Positions 13,671 through 21,208 of a DNA stretch of 24,646 nucleotides are shown here, piece by piece. Positions within the stretch are counted from its first letter, which is position 1. Every line of letters begins with the position of its first letter. The stretch is taken from contig DASUBU010000171.1 of NCBI GenBank assembly GCA_035763125.1, positions 1 through 24,646 on the forward strand. Reading direction: 5' to 3'. The notes beneath the pieces are model-generated. The model did not search any database. It worked only from the letters and a program-made list of their open reading frames with translations, and was not told where the DNA came from. Made by a program: the position numbers and the translations under genes. Source of the stretch: SMAG-U1939 sp035763125 (lineage in GTDB: Bacteria; Chloroflexota; Ktedonobacteria; Ktedonobacterales; JADMIN01).

Positions 13671-15788
13671 ATGCGACGCAGAGACCGACACCACCACCGC
13701 CGGCCACAGCAGCAGCATGTCAGGCGGATGATCGTGGTCTTTCTTGCGGGTGTCCTCGCGGGGATGGTGGTGAGTCTGCGTCTCGCCATGATCGTGCTGT
13801 GGCGCTCAGGCGCGGAGTCTTTCCTGCACCGAGTTGGCCTGTTCAACAAGCGCTGGACCAATCGCCTCACCATGCGCGCGCTGCGCGCCGGCCGCCGGCA
13901 GAGCCCCTACGCCGTGATTCGCCACGTGGGCCGCCGCTCGGGGCAGCCGTATGCCACACCAGTGATCACCGCACGTGCCCCGGATGCGAACGCCTTCATC
14001 ATCCCCCTGGCTTATGGTGAGCAGGTTGACTGGTATCGAAATATCCGTGCGGCGGAGGGCTGCACCATCGAGTGGCAAGGGCGATCCTACCGCGTTGGGG
14101 CGCCTGCGGAAATCCTCGCGGCACAAGCGATCCCCGCCTTTTCCCGCCTGTGGGGACAGGAGCTGCGTCTGTATGGCATCACCCGCTTCCTCCAACTACC
14201 CATCCTTGCCCCTATCACCGCTGAGCATGCGGAGAGAGAGGCCGCTCAGCCGTCTGTTGCTCAGACAGGCCGACGAGCGCCACAACGGAAGCGGCAGCTG
14301 ATGGTCGGGGCGCCGGGCATGCCAGCGGCTCCCCGTTGGGCTCCTTTGCATGTGGCGTGGGATGCCTGGCAGACGACCAAGCGTGGTCCGCCCGCCATCG
14401 CCGCCCGTCAGTCCGAGCGCCTCGTTGCGCTCGTTGCCTATGCGCGCGAGCGCTCGCCCTACTATCGCCGCCTCTACCAGCAATTACCCGCCCAGATCGG
14501 TCCTGACGACCTCCGCCAGCTGCCGCCCACCACCAAGCCGGAGCTGATGGCCCACTTCGATGAGTGGGTCACCGACCCGGCTGTCACGCGTGCGGGGGTG
14601 GAGGCGTTCGTCGCCGATCTCGCCAAGGTAGGCCAGCTCTATCTGGGCCGCTATCTGATCTTCACCACCTCCGGCACCACGGGCGTGCCCGCCCTCCTGC
14701 TCCAGGACCGGCGCTCGCTCGTGCTCCTGGACGTGCTGCGGTATGCCCGCCTGGTCCCCGATCAGTTCACGTTGCGCACCCTTCGGCGCTTGCTGCGCCA
14801 TGGCCGGCGTGGGTGGGGTGCCACCGTCTACATGACGGGCGGGCACTTTGCCGGGGCGAGCTTCACAGAGTGGGAGCGGCGTTTGAGTCCCTTGGTGGCT
14901 GATCGCTTGCGGGAATTTCCGGTGCAGGCGCCTCTGCCTGAGCTGGTCAGCGACCTCAACGCCTTTGACCCGGTGTATCTCACTGGCTATGCCAGCGCGC
15001 TGGTGCTGCTGGCGCAGGAGCAGGAAGTGGGACGGCTGCGCCTCCATCCCCTCCTAGTGGGCTCGACCGCCGAGCGGCTCACGCCCGCGGCACGCGCGCG
15101 GATAGAAGCCGCCTTCGGCTGTGCGGTGCGTGAGGGCTACTCTGCCTCGGAGGTCCCGGCGCTAGCATTTGCGTGCCGGCAGGGGCGGCTGCACGTCAAC
15201 AGCGATTGGTACCTCGTGGAGCCGGTGGACGCGGCCTACCAGCCCGTGCCCGTCGGGCAGCCCTCCCACACCGTCGTGGTGACCAACCTGGCCAACTACG
15301 TGCAGCCAATCATCCGCTACGACCTGGGCGACAGCGTCACGCTAGATCCCGAGCCGTGCTTCTGTGGCAGTCCACTGCCCGTCATCCACATTGAGGGCCG
15401 TAGCGGCGAGCTGCTCACCTTCGTGAGTTCCGAAGGGAAAGCGGTGCAGCTGCTGCCATTGGCGCTGGTCACGGTCGTTGAGGAGACTCCCAGTATCCAT
15501 CGCTGCCAACTGATCCAGACGGCGCCCAATAGACTCATGGTGCGCTTCGAGACACTCCCTACAGCCGACGTGGAGCGGGTCTGGCCGCTGGTACAGCAGC
15601 GCCTGCACGCCTACCTGGCGACACAGGGCCTGGCGAGCGTGGCGATCGAGCGTGCGAGCGAGCCGCCCAGCCGTGACGCGCGCAGCGGCAAATTCCGCCA
15701 GGTGTGGAGCGAGGTGGCTGCTCCTGCTTCTGCTCCTGGTCCTGCCGCGGGTGCCACGCCCGCAGGAGCGGGAAGCCACGTCGGCTAA
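13671..15788 (+). CDS. Fusion: Ddn-like nitroreductase domain + PaaK-like adenylate-forming enzyme
   Basis: A 705-aa protein with two unrelated halves in one frame. After a His/Arg-rich start and one hydrophobic helix (about 20-43), residues ~75-180 match the deazaflavin (F420)-dependent nitroreductase/DUF385 family: VIRHVGRRSGQPYATPV, then IIPLAYGEQVDWYRNI and an I-E-W-Q-G strand. A basic linker (about 190-215) leads to a phenylacetate-CoA-ligase-like adenylating enzyme (~235-690): P-loop TTSGTTGVP (332-340), YSASEVP, RYDLGD, IEGRSGE, and a C-terminal S-G-K-F-R loop with the expected catalytic Lys. GAGGAGG precedes the ATG by 6 nt. The acyl substrate is unknown. Met211 (14301), preceded by GGAAG, could be an internal start, so the halves may also be made separately. 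Confidence 0.82.
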   Translation: MRRRDRHHHRRPQQQHVRRMIVVFLAGVLAGMVVSLRLAMIVLWRSGAESFLHRVGLFNKRWTNRLTMRALRAGRRQSPYAVIRHVGRRSGQPYATPVITARAPDANAFIIPLAYGEQVDWYRNIRAAEGCTIEWQGRSYRVGAPAEILAAQAIPAFSRLWGQELRLYGITRFLQLPILAPITAEHAEREAAQPSVAQTGRRAPQRKRQLMVGAPGMPAAPRWAPLHVAWDAWQTTKRGPPAIAARQSERLVALVAYARERSPYYRRLYQQLPAQIGPDDLRQLPPTTKPELMAHFDEWVTDPAVTRAGVEAFVADLAKVGQLYLGRYLIFTTSGTTGVPALLLQDRRSLVLLDVLRYARLVPDQFTLRTLRRLLRHGRRGWGATVYMTGGHFAGASFTEWERRLSPLVADRLREFPVQAPLPELVSDLNAFDPVYLTGYASALVLLAQEQEVGRLRLHPLLVGSTAERLTPAARARIEAAFGCAVREGYSASEVPALAFACRQGRLHVNSDWYLVEPVDAAYQPVPVGQPSHTVVVTNLANYVQPIIRYDLGDSVTLDPEPCFCGSPLPVIHIEGRSGELLTFVSSEGKAVQLLPLALVTVVEETPSIHRCQLIQTAPNRLMVRFETLPTADVERVWPLVQQRLHAYLATQGLASVAIERASEPPSRDARSGKFRQVWSEVAAPASAPGPAAGATPAGAGSHVG

Positions 15789-15816
15789 GCGGAGCTAGAC
15801 GCGGTTGAGAATGGGA

Positions 15817-15840
15817 CGCTGCGGGCCAGTGCCCGGAGCG
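15817..15840. terminator. Hairpin between convergent genes
   Basis: A stem of CGCT and CGGGC pairing with GCCCG and AGCG around a CAGT loop, interrupted by one G-G mismatch. It lies 28 nt past the Ddn-PaaK stop and between two converging genes, where a shared bidirectional terminator would be expected. No T-tract on either side. Confidence 0.35.
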
Positions 15841-15957
15841 GCCTGCTCGCGGGCAACCCCGCTTCTCGCCGCAGGATTCGCCACGGCACATCAGGCCGGG
15901 CGCTCGCTCGCTCGATGGCCTCGCCCAGCTACCAGAGGAAGTGTACGCATGAGCCAG

Positions 15958-17817
15958 CTAGACCGCCGCCTCTGCCAGTCCCGCGGGCGGCGTGTCGCTC
16001 GCCGCAGGTAGGACGTCTTGCCTCGGCGCGGGCGCACCCGATTCGATGCGCTGGCGCAGGGCCTCGGCGTCGGCGGAGATGCGGTCGAGGGCGGCTTGCG
16101 CCTGAGTCACGCGCTCGCGCTCGAGCCGCACGAAGCGCGTATAGGGGGCCAGCGCCTCGCGCAGCCGCTGCGCACCGGCCTCCAGCTCGCGCTCGAACTG
16201 CTCGCGCAGCGTGGTGGCGAGCTTCTCGCTCAGCTCGCGCGTCTTGGCGTCGAACTGGCGCTTGGCGCGAGCCCGTTGCAGCGGCAGAACGCCCAGCCCC
16301 AGCCCGCCGAGCACAATCGCGGCAGTGATGCCGGTGATGTCGGCGGCGGCGGTGCCGACAAGCACGGCGACGCCCACGCCCAGCCCCACCGCACCCACGC
16401 CCGCCGCCGCGCTGGCGACCACCGCGCCCTGCAGCGAGCCGGCAAGCTGGCGGGTCTCTTCGTCACGGTCGTAGCTGCGCACCGCGCGATCCACGGCCGT
16501 GGTGACGCGCTGGAGGACGGCGCGGCGGTTGAAGTCGAAGCTGGCGCCGATGCCGCCGATCACGTGCTCGTCGCCCCCCTCACCTGGGCTGCCCAGCGCC
16601 GATGCGGCACCCTGCCGGCGGCGGGCGAGATATTCGTTGATGGCCTGGACGAGACGATGCTCCCGCTCGGCAATCCAATCAATCAGCTCGTCGGCAGCCG
16701 CCGCGATCTGCGCGGGGGCGTCGGCTATCACGTCGCGCTCGAAGGCCGCACGCACCCGCTCGGCGCGAACAAGATCGGCCACCCGCGCCAGGCGCACTGT
16801 CTCGTCAAAGAAGCGGTCGCCGCGATCACGCATCTCCAGCACGATGGCCTGAGCGGCGCGCAGCCGCTGCTCGAACGCCTCACGCAGGTCGGCGCCGTGG
16901 GCCGTGATCTGCGCCTCGATGTTGGCGACGGTGCGCGCGTCCTCGTCGAGCAGGGAGGCGCGCTTAGCGGCCTCAGTCGTGTAGGTCAGCGCGAGCCGCT
17001 GCATCACGCCCAGCGGGCTGAGCAGCTTGAGGCGGGCGCGGCCCTCGTCGTCGAGCGTGCGCAGCAGCGCATCGCGCAGCCCACCCATGCGGCTCTCGTC
17101 CCAGCGGCGCACACCCTCCTCGCCGGAGTCGGCGCGCCGGGCCTCCTGCGCCAGCCGCGCCGAGACGGGGTAGATCTCGGGCGAGGCGCCGAGCAGCGCG
17201 ACGCTATGCTGGCGGACGAAGGCGACCACCTCGGCCACATCGTCCGCGGTGCGCAGCAGGTCCACCTTGTTGACCACCAGCACGACCTTCTTGCCCCAGT
17301 CGCGGATGCGCTCTAAAAAGGCGCGCTCGCTCTCGGTGAAGGGGCGGTCGGCGGAGGTGACGAAAAGGATGAAGTCGCTGCGCGGGATGAACTCGCGGGT
17401 GAGCTGCTCGTGATGGCGCAGAACGGCGTTGGTGCCGGGGGTATCCACAATCGCCACGTCGCGCAGGAAAGCGGCCGGCGAGATGATCTCTTCGATGCCG
17501 TCCGGACGTAGGCGCGAGGCGGCGGCTTCGCCGAAGCGCAGCAGCGTGACGTGCGCGGTGGTGGGGGTCACCCCCTCGGCCAGCACGCGCTCGCCGATCA
17601 GCGCATTGACGAAAGCGCTCTTGCCGGCGTTGAACTCGCCCGCCACGACCAGCAGGAAGGGCTCCTGCAGCGACTGCGTGACACGCCGCAGCGTCTCGGC
17701 GTCTTCGGCGGCGGACTGGAAGCCGCGCAGGCAATCGCCGAGGGCTTCGGCGAGACGGCGCTCGGCTTCGAGGATTTCGAGGTCCCGCTCGCGCAGGATC
17801 GAAGGCGATAAGGACAT
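15958..17817 (-). CDS. Bacterial dynamin-like GTPase
   Basis: A 619-aa large GTPase of the dynamin superfamily. G1 is G60-E-F-N-A-G-K-S67, the G2 Thr lies in GVTPTTAHVT, G3 is D125-T-P-G128, and G4 is N183-K-V-D186. A long helical middle and stalk region follows. A Gly/Ala-rich hydrophobic hairpin (about residues 455-505) would be the membrane-inserting paddle, and a final coiled-coil-like helix rich in Arg, Glu and Gln follows. Known relatives bind and remodel the cytoplasmic membrane, in membrane repair or division. The frame is open far upstream, but ATG at 17817 with GGGAG 5 nt before it is the credible start. Divergent from the kinase gene over a 245-bp shared promoter region. Confidence 0.88.
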   Translation of the reverse strand: MSLSPSILRERDLEILEAERRLAEALGDCLRGFQSAAEDAETLRRVTQSLQEPFLLVVAGEFNAGKSAFVNALIGERVLAEGVTPTTAHVTLLRFGEAAASRLRPDGIEEIISPAAFLRDVAIVDTPGTNAVLRHHEQLTREFIPRSDFILFVTSADRPFTESERAFLERIRDWGKKVVLVVNKVDLLRTADDVAEVVAFVRQHSVALLGASPEIYPVSARLAQEARRADSGEEGVRRWDESRMGGLRDALLRTLDDEGRARLKLLSPLGVMQRLALTYTTEAAKRASLLDEDARTVANIEAQITAHGADLREAFEQRLRAAQAIVLEMRDRGDRFFDETVRLARVADLVRAERVRAAFERDVIADAPAQIAAAADELIDWIAEREHRLVQAINEYLARRRQGAASALGSPGEGGDEHVIGGIGASFDFNRRAVLQRVTTAVDRAVRSYDRDEETRQLAGSLQGAVVASAAAGVGAVGLGVGVAVLVGTAAADITGITAAIVLGGLGLGVLPLQRARAKRQFDAKTRELSEKLATTLREQFERELEAGAQRLREALAPYTRFVRLERERVTQAQAALDRISADAEALRQRIESGAPAPRQDVLPAASDTPPAGLAEAAV

Positions 17818-18062
17818 CAGGACTCCCGGCCATTTCCAGACGCGGGCCGAGGCGGGCGGAGGGACGATGACAGGACGGAACATGACGGAGTCCGCCGCCG
17901 GATCGCGCCGCGTGGTGCCGAGGATACTTACGAACATAACGATACAAAGGTTGGCAGGCGAGCAGCAGCAAGCTCGCACTCTATTGGCCTGGCACGCGCG
18001 TTGCACGCGAGGGAGTGTGCGAGGGAGCTGGGTAGCGGAAGCCGGTCGTGAGGGAGTCGGGC

Positions 18063-19922
18063 ATGCTAAGGGCGCACACAGACGATCGCCCAGCGGTTGC
18101 ACTGCTGGGCGGATACACCATGCTGCGGCGGTTGGATGCCGGCGGCATGGTGGAGGTCTACCTTGCCAGACGACGCGACTCGGACGACCAGCCGGTGGCG
18201 GTGAAAGTGGTGCGGATTGACAGCGGCCCGCCCTCGACCTGGTCTGCCGAGGCGCGGGCGAGTGCGGTTGCGCGCTTTCTGCGCGAGGCCCACGTGCTCG
18301 CCCGGTTCACCCACCAGAATATTCTGCCGGTGCATGAGGCTGGGATCGAGAACGGACGCCTATATCTGGCGATGCAGCACGTGCCCGGTGGCTCGCTGGA
18401 AGACGCCATCCGCGGAAGCTCACGCCATCCGATGCGACTGCCGGCGATGCTACCGCTGGTGATCGAGCTGGTCGGTCAGCTCGCCTCGGCGCTTCAGTAC
18501 ATCCACGATCGCGGCGTTGTGCATGGCGCTGTGAAGCCTGGCACCGTGCTCGTCGAGTTCGGGCCGGAGGCCTATCCGCGTCTGCTGCTGGCCGATTTCG
18601 GCATCGCGCGCGAGTTCGCGCCGATTAGCTCGAGCACTCGCGCTGCGGGCACGATTGCCTATACGGCACCTGAGCAGTTCAGAGGCCGCGCGTTGCCCGC
18701 CAGCGATCAGTACGCGCTCGCGGTGCTGGCCTATCAGCTCCTCACGAAGCGCACGCCTTTCCAGGGCGCCACCGCCGCACAGACCTTCGGCCATCTCTAC
18801 GGCAAGCCGCCGGCAGCACATAGGCTCAATCGCACGCTGCCGCCGGAGGTTTCGGAGGTGTTGGGCCGCGCGCTTGCCAAGGATCCGCGAGAGCGGTTCC
18901 CGTCGGTGACAGCGTTCGCTGAGGCGCTACGAGACGCGACGCACACGTCGGAGGGGGCGCTCCTCGATGGAGACGACGTTCCAGAGGCTCCCGCTGAGGT
19001 ACCTGCTGCTGCGCTTCTCACGCCGCCCGATGGCGCGCCAGAGTCGGGCGTCGCTCTGGGGTCACGCGGCAAGCCCATGCGCGCCGCACACCGCGCGCAT
19101 GGATGGAAGCTGATCGCCTTGATCGCCGCGTGCGCGCTGTTGGCGTTGATGCTGGTTGCGGACGTCACCATGTATCCCCAGCATCTCCCGCAGGGTATTG
19201 GGCCGCATGCCGCTGCGGCAACACTGCCGCCGACCGCTACTGCCGCGCCGGCGGCCACCGCCACGCCCACGCCCATCGAGAGCGCCGCGACGGGCGATGC
19301 CGCGAGTGTTGCACGGCTCATCGCGCCCGCATCCGTCGTGCCGGGTCAGCCGTTCTCGGCACATATCACATTCGCTAACACAGGCACTACCACCTGGAGC
19401 GATGGCGCGGGCTATCGGCTGATCTGTGATACCGCGCGCCATCCCCGCCAAGACTGCCCATCTCGTCTGAACGTTCCCTTGGCCGGGGTGATGATCATGC
19501 CTGGGCACACAATGCAGTTCACGTTGACGCTGGTAGCCCCGCGTGAGCCAGGTACCTACCAGACGTGGGTAAACCTCTCGCGCAATGGGGCGCTCTTCTC
19601 TACGCCCGACGCCTACTTCGCCGTGACTGTGGCGCCAGCAGCGCAGGCGGCCACGCCTATTCCGCCACCGCCCGCTCCGCGGCCGACCGCGACGCCGCGG
19701 CCTCGCCCGACGCCGACCATCGCGGCGACGCCCACGCCGACGCCCGTTCCACAGCCGACGCCGACTCCCAGTCCGCCAGCCCCGACGCCGACCACCGCCC
19801 CGACACCCGTTCCACAGCCAACGCCGACCGCTGCCCCGACGCCGACCGCTGCCCCGACTATGGCACCCACGGCCACGCCACCGCCGGAGCCTACCCCATC
19901 CCCGGCGACGATCGAAATGTAA
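18063..19922 (+). CDS. Membrane Ser/Thr kinase homologue, probable pseudokinase, with NBR1-like extracellular domain
   Basis: A 619-aa single-pass membrane protein. The kinase fold spans about 15-290: Gly-loop LDAGGMVEVYLA (third Gly replaced by Val), ATP-anchoring Lys48 in VAVK, D178-F-G, and A-P-E in the activation segment. The catalytic loop reads H154-G-A-V-K-P-G-T161 instead of H-R-D-x-K-P-x-N, so both the catalytic Asp and the metal-binding Asn are missing. One membrane helix follows at about 347-370, then an Ig-like NBR1/FW domain (about 414-525, with SVVPGQPFSAHITFANTGTT and a TWSDGAG strand) outside the cell. A ~90-residue Pro/Thr tail ends the protein, probably spanning the wall. 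GAGGGAG is 6 nt before the ATG at 18063; GTG at 18048 is less likely. Likely a sensor or scaffold. Confidence 0.88.
   Translation: MLRAHTDDRPAVALLGGYTMLRRLDAGGMVEVYLARRRDSDDQPVAVKVVRIDSGPPSTWSAEARASAVARFLREAHVLARFTHQNILPVHEAGIENGRLYLAMQHVPGGSLEDAIRGSSRHPMRLPAMLPLVIELVGQLASALQYIHDRGVVHGAVKPGTVLVEFGPEAYPRLLLADFGIAREFAPISSSTRAAGTIAYTAPEQFRGRALPASDQYALAVLAYQLLTKRTPFQGATAAQTFGHLYGKPPAAHRLNRTLPPEVSEVLGRALAKDPRERFPSVTAFAEALRDATHTSEGALLDGDDVPEAPAEVPAAALLTPPDGAPESGVALGSRGKPMRAAHRAHGWKLIALIAACALLALMLVADVTMYPQHLPQGIGPHAAAATLPPTATAAPAATATPTPIESAATGDAASVARLIAPASVVPGQPFSAHITFANTGTTTWSDGAGYRLICDTARHPRQDCPSRLNVPLAGVMIMPGHTMQFTLTLVAPREPGTYQTWVNLSRNGALFSTPDAYFAVTVAPAAQAATPIPPPPAPRPTATPRPRPTPTIAATPTPTPVPQPTPTPSPPAPTPTTAPTPVPQPTPTAAPTPTAAPTMAPTATPPPEPTPSPATIEM
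19640..19915 (+). repeat. Pro/Thr-rich low-complexity coding repeat
   Basis: The 3' end of the kinase-homologue gene consists of degenerate CCGAC/GCCGAC-type units. The peptide PTPVPQPTPT occurs twice (near 19735 and 19800), and the DNA unit coding TAAPTP is tandemly repeated near 19826-19860. Such tracts are prone to length change by slippage. They are coding and in frame throughout. Confidence 0.8.
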
Positions 19923-19928
19923 GGGGCC

Positions 19929-20153
19929 TCAGACGAGGGTACGCACGAAGTCGGGCGGGCTCGCCGCCTGCACACGCTTGACGCCGAAGGCCAGCGCGCT
20001 GAGAGCGCCATCCACGAGCGAGTAGAGCCAGTCGAAGAGGTGCAGCGCCTGGTCACGACTGAGCGAGCCGGCCGCCAGCGGCGGCGTGGGCGAGAGCAGG
20101 TAGGGCAAACGCGAGGCAAATGGGCTAGGAGCGGCGGCGTAGCTGACCAGGTG
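19929..20153 (-). pseudogene. Coding-looking remnant, C-terminal fragment of an unknown gene
   Basis: A 74-residue open frame on the minus strand, bounded upstream by TAA (20154-20156) and ended by TGA (19929-19931), without an ATG. The translation is well-behaved: FASRLPYLLSPTPPL, then LSRDQALHLFDWLYSLVD and KRVQAASPPDFVRTLV, with strongly GC-biased third positions and no rare-residue clutter. That is unlike the noise frames of other gaps here. Reading starts would have to be CTG or an internal TTG or GTG with no ribosome binding site. I read it as the decayed 3' end of a gene whose 5' part is lost; a small real gene with an unusual start is the alternative. I do not recognise the family. 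This fills most of the 370-bp gap between 19922 and 20293. Confidence 0.4.
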
Positions 20154-20186
20154 TTACCGCGGCGCTTGACGGCGCGTTCTAGAATA

Positions 20187-20200
20187 CGAACAGATGTTCT
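20187..20200. promoter_or_regulatory. LexA/SOS-box-like operator
   Basis: CGAACAGATGTTCT matches 13 of 14 positions of the Bacillus-type SOS box CGAACRNRYGTTYC, with the full GAAC-N4-GTTC core. A GTTCTAG copy at 20176-20182 and another at 20196-20202 are 20 bp apart, so the operator may be longer. A TTGACG at 20166-20171 could be the -35 element. The site is 92 bp before the start of the downstream 144-aa gene. No other GAAC-N4-GTTC was noticed in the window. Confidence 0.55.
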
Positions 20201-20292
20201 AGTAGTGCGGTGCGGAATGCGGCTTCTGGGTAGTCAGTTCAGACGAGCGGCGAAAGCGAGCAGTTGCACACGACGGACGAGGAGGGCGAATC

Positions 20293-20727
20293 ATGCGACT
20301 CTGGTGGAGTGACCGGCGCGAGCGGAGGGTGGAGTCATCGCGGCCCGGTGTCTCGCGCGCGGTCGAGGCGGCACGCCTGGCCTATGCGGCGCCGGCGGGG
20401 CTGGGCAGCGCGGCAGTGGCGACCGTGGGCGCTGGCGTGCTGCGGCATTTCTTCGCGGTCGAGCGCGCGGCGGAGGTGTCGGGTCCGCTGTACGCAAAGC
20501 AGACGCGGCGTGGGACGCGTGGGCTGGAGCCGGAGCTGCTGCGCGAGACGGCGCGGGTGGCAGTGAAGGCAGGCCGGACGCCGGAGGCCATCTGGGCCGA
20601 GGCGCTGCGCGAGTGGCTGGCAGCGTACGGCGCGGCTCCGGTTTCGCTGCCGGCGGTTGTGGAGACGCGGCGACAGGCGGTCTGGCGCGAGATTGACGCC
20701 ACGCTGTCCGGCCTGCGGGCTTCGTAG
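20293..20727 (+). CDS. Unknown basic protein, candidate SOS-regulated gene
   Basis: A 144-aa protein I do not recognise. It is rich in Arg and Ala, starts MRLWWSDRRERR, and is mostly predicted helical, with one weakly hydrophobic Gly/Ala stretch (about 32-50) not long or strong enough to call a membrane helix. The C-terminal half has Trp-containing amphipathic helices (AEALREWLAAY, AVWREIDATL). GAGGAGG lies 7 nt before the ATG, and codon use matches its neighbours. A LexA-type site lies 92 bp upstream, so damage induction is a reasonable guess. It stands alone, with nothing co-directional within 480 bp downstream. Confidence 0.65.
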   Translation: MRLWWSDRRERRVESSRPGVSRAVEAARLAYAAPAGLGSAAVATVGAGVLRHFFAVERAAEVSGPLYAKQTRRGTRGLEPELLRETARVAVKAGRTPEAIWAEALREWLAAYGAAPVSLPAVVETRRQAVWREIDATLSGLRAS

Positions 20728-20843
20728 TTGTAGTAATCGTAGGCGGCCGTTGGGGCGTCACATTGGTCATCGGATTGGGGGACCTGGCGGCAAGCACAGC
20801 GCGTGGCGAGAGGAGAGAGTGCAGAACCTTCGCGCAAGGATGC

Positions 20844-20876
20844 GGCGCGGCAAGGAAGCCGCGCCTGTTCGCTTTT
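20844..20876 (+). terminator. Candidate terminator hairpin
   Basis: A perfect 8-bp stem GGCGCGGC/GCCGCGCC (20844-20851 with 20858-20865) around a 6-nt AAGGAA loop, followed by TGTTCGCTTTT. The T-run is interrupted. It lies 117 nt after the stop of the 144-aa gene, the only plausible transcript it could end. Confidence 0.45.
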
Positions 20877-21129
20877 GAGGACGATTGAGTATGTGAAGAC
20901 GGCAGCATCCGCAGCACAGGCTCTCCTGTGTGACCAACCAAGCGATGCGACGTTAGCGGCGCGGGGAGACGGAAGTTGCTCCTCGGACACGCGAGGCGAG
21001 AAGGAAGAAGCGGGGAGTGAACAGGAAGCTTGCCCTGAAGGCCGCCTTTCTCAGCCTCTCTCGCTCGTGTGGGCGAATATGTATGGCCAGTGTGTTTCCG
21101 CTCCTTCTTCGTGGAATGAGAAGAAGGGA

Positions 21130-21180
21130 CAGGCAAGTGCCTGGGAGCACGCATCAAGATGCATACATATAGGATGCATA
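21130..21180. promoter_or_regulatory. Palindrome and direct repeats upstream of the hydrolase gene
   Basis: CAGGCA-AG-TGCCTG is a perfect inverted repeat at 21130-21143. GATGCATA then occurs twice, at 21158-21165 and 21173-21180 (15-bp period), each copy containing the palindrome ATGCAT. They lie 28-78 bp before the hydrolase start, where a promoter and operator should be. Support is symmetry and position only. Confidence 0.3.
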
Positions 21181-21208
21181 GCAGTGAGAACAGGGGGGCA
21201 GGGGCAAT

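Larger units (their letters stand above)
20728..21208. other. Intergenic region
   Basis: About 480 bp with no credible gene. Open frames in it lack ribosome binding sites and have poor composition. It is slightly less GC-rich and more purine-rich than its surroundings. It contains a terminator-like hairpin (20844-20876) and several small symmetric elements just before the hydrolase gene (21130-21180), listed separately. Confidence 0.6.

Noticed and set aside
12794..13873. 359-codon open frame on the minus strand
   Set aside because: Antisense shadow of the SDR gene; Arg/His-rich, no family motifs, and the plus-strand gene has motifs and a ribosome binding site.
16018..17316. 432-codon plus-strand open frame
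   Set aside because: Antisense shadow of the dynamin gene.
19640..19915. Possible CRISPR-like or satellite repeat array
   Set aside because: The units are short, degenerate and in frame, encoding the Pro/Thr tail of a membrane protein.
20291..21157. 288-codon minus-strand frame, and a plus-strand frame at 20803-21330
   Set aside because: Low-complexity composition, no ribosome binding site, and overlap with real genes at their ends.
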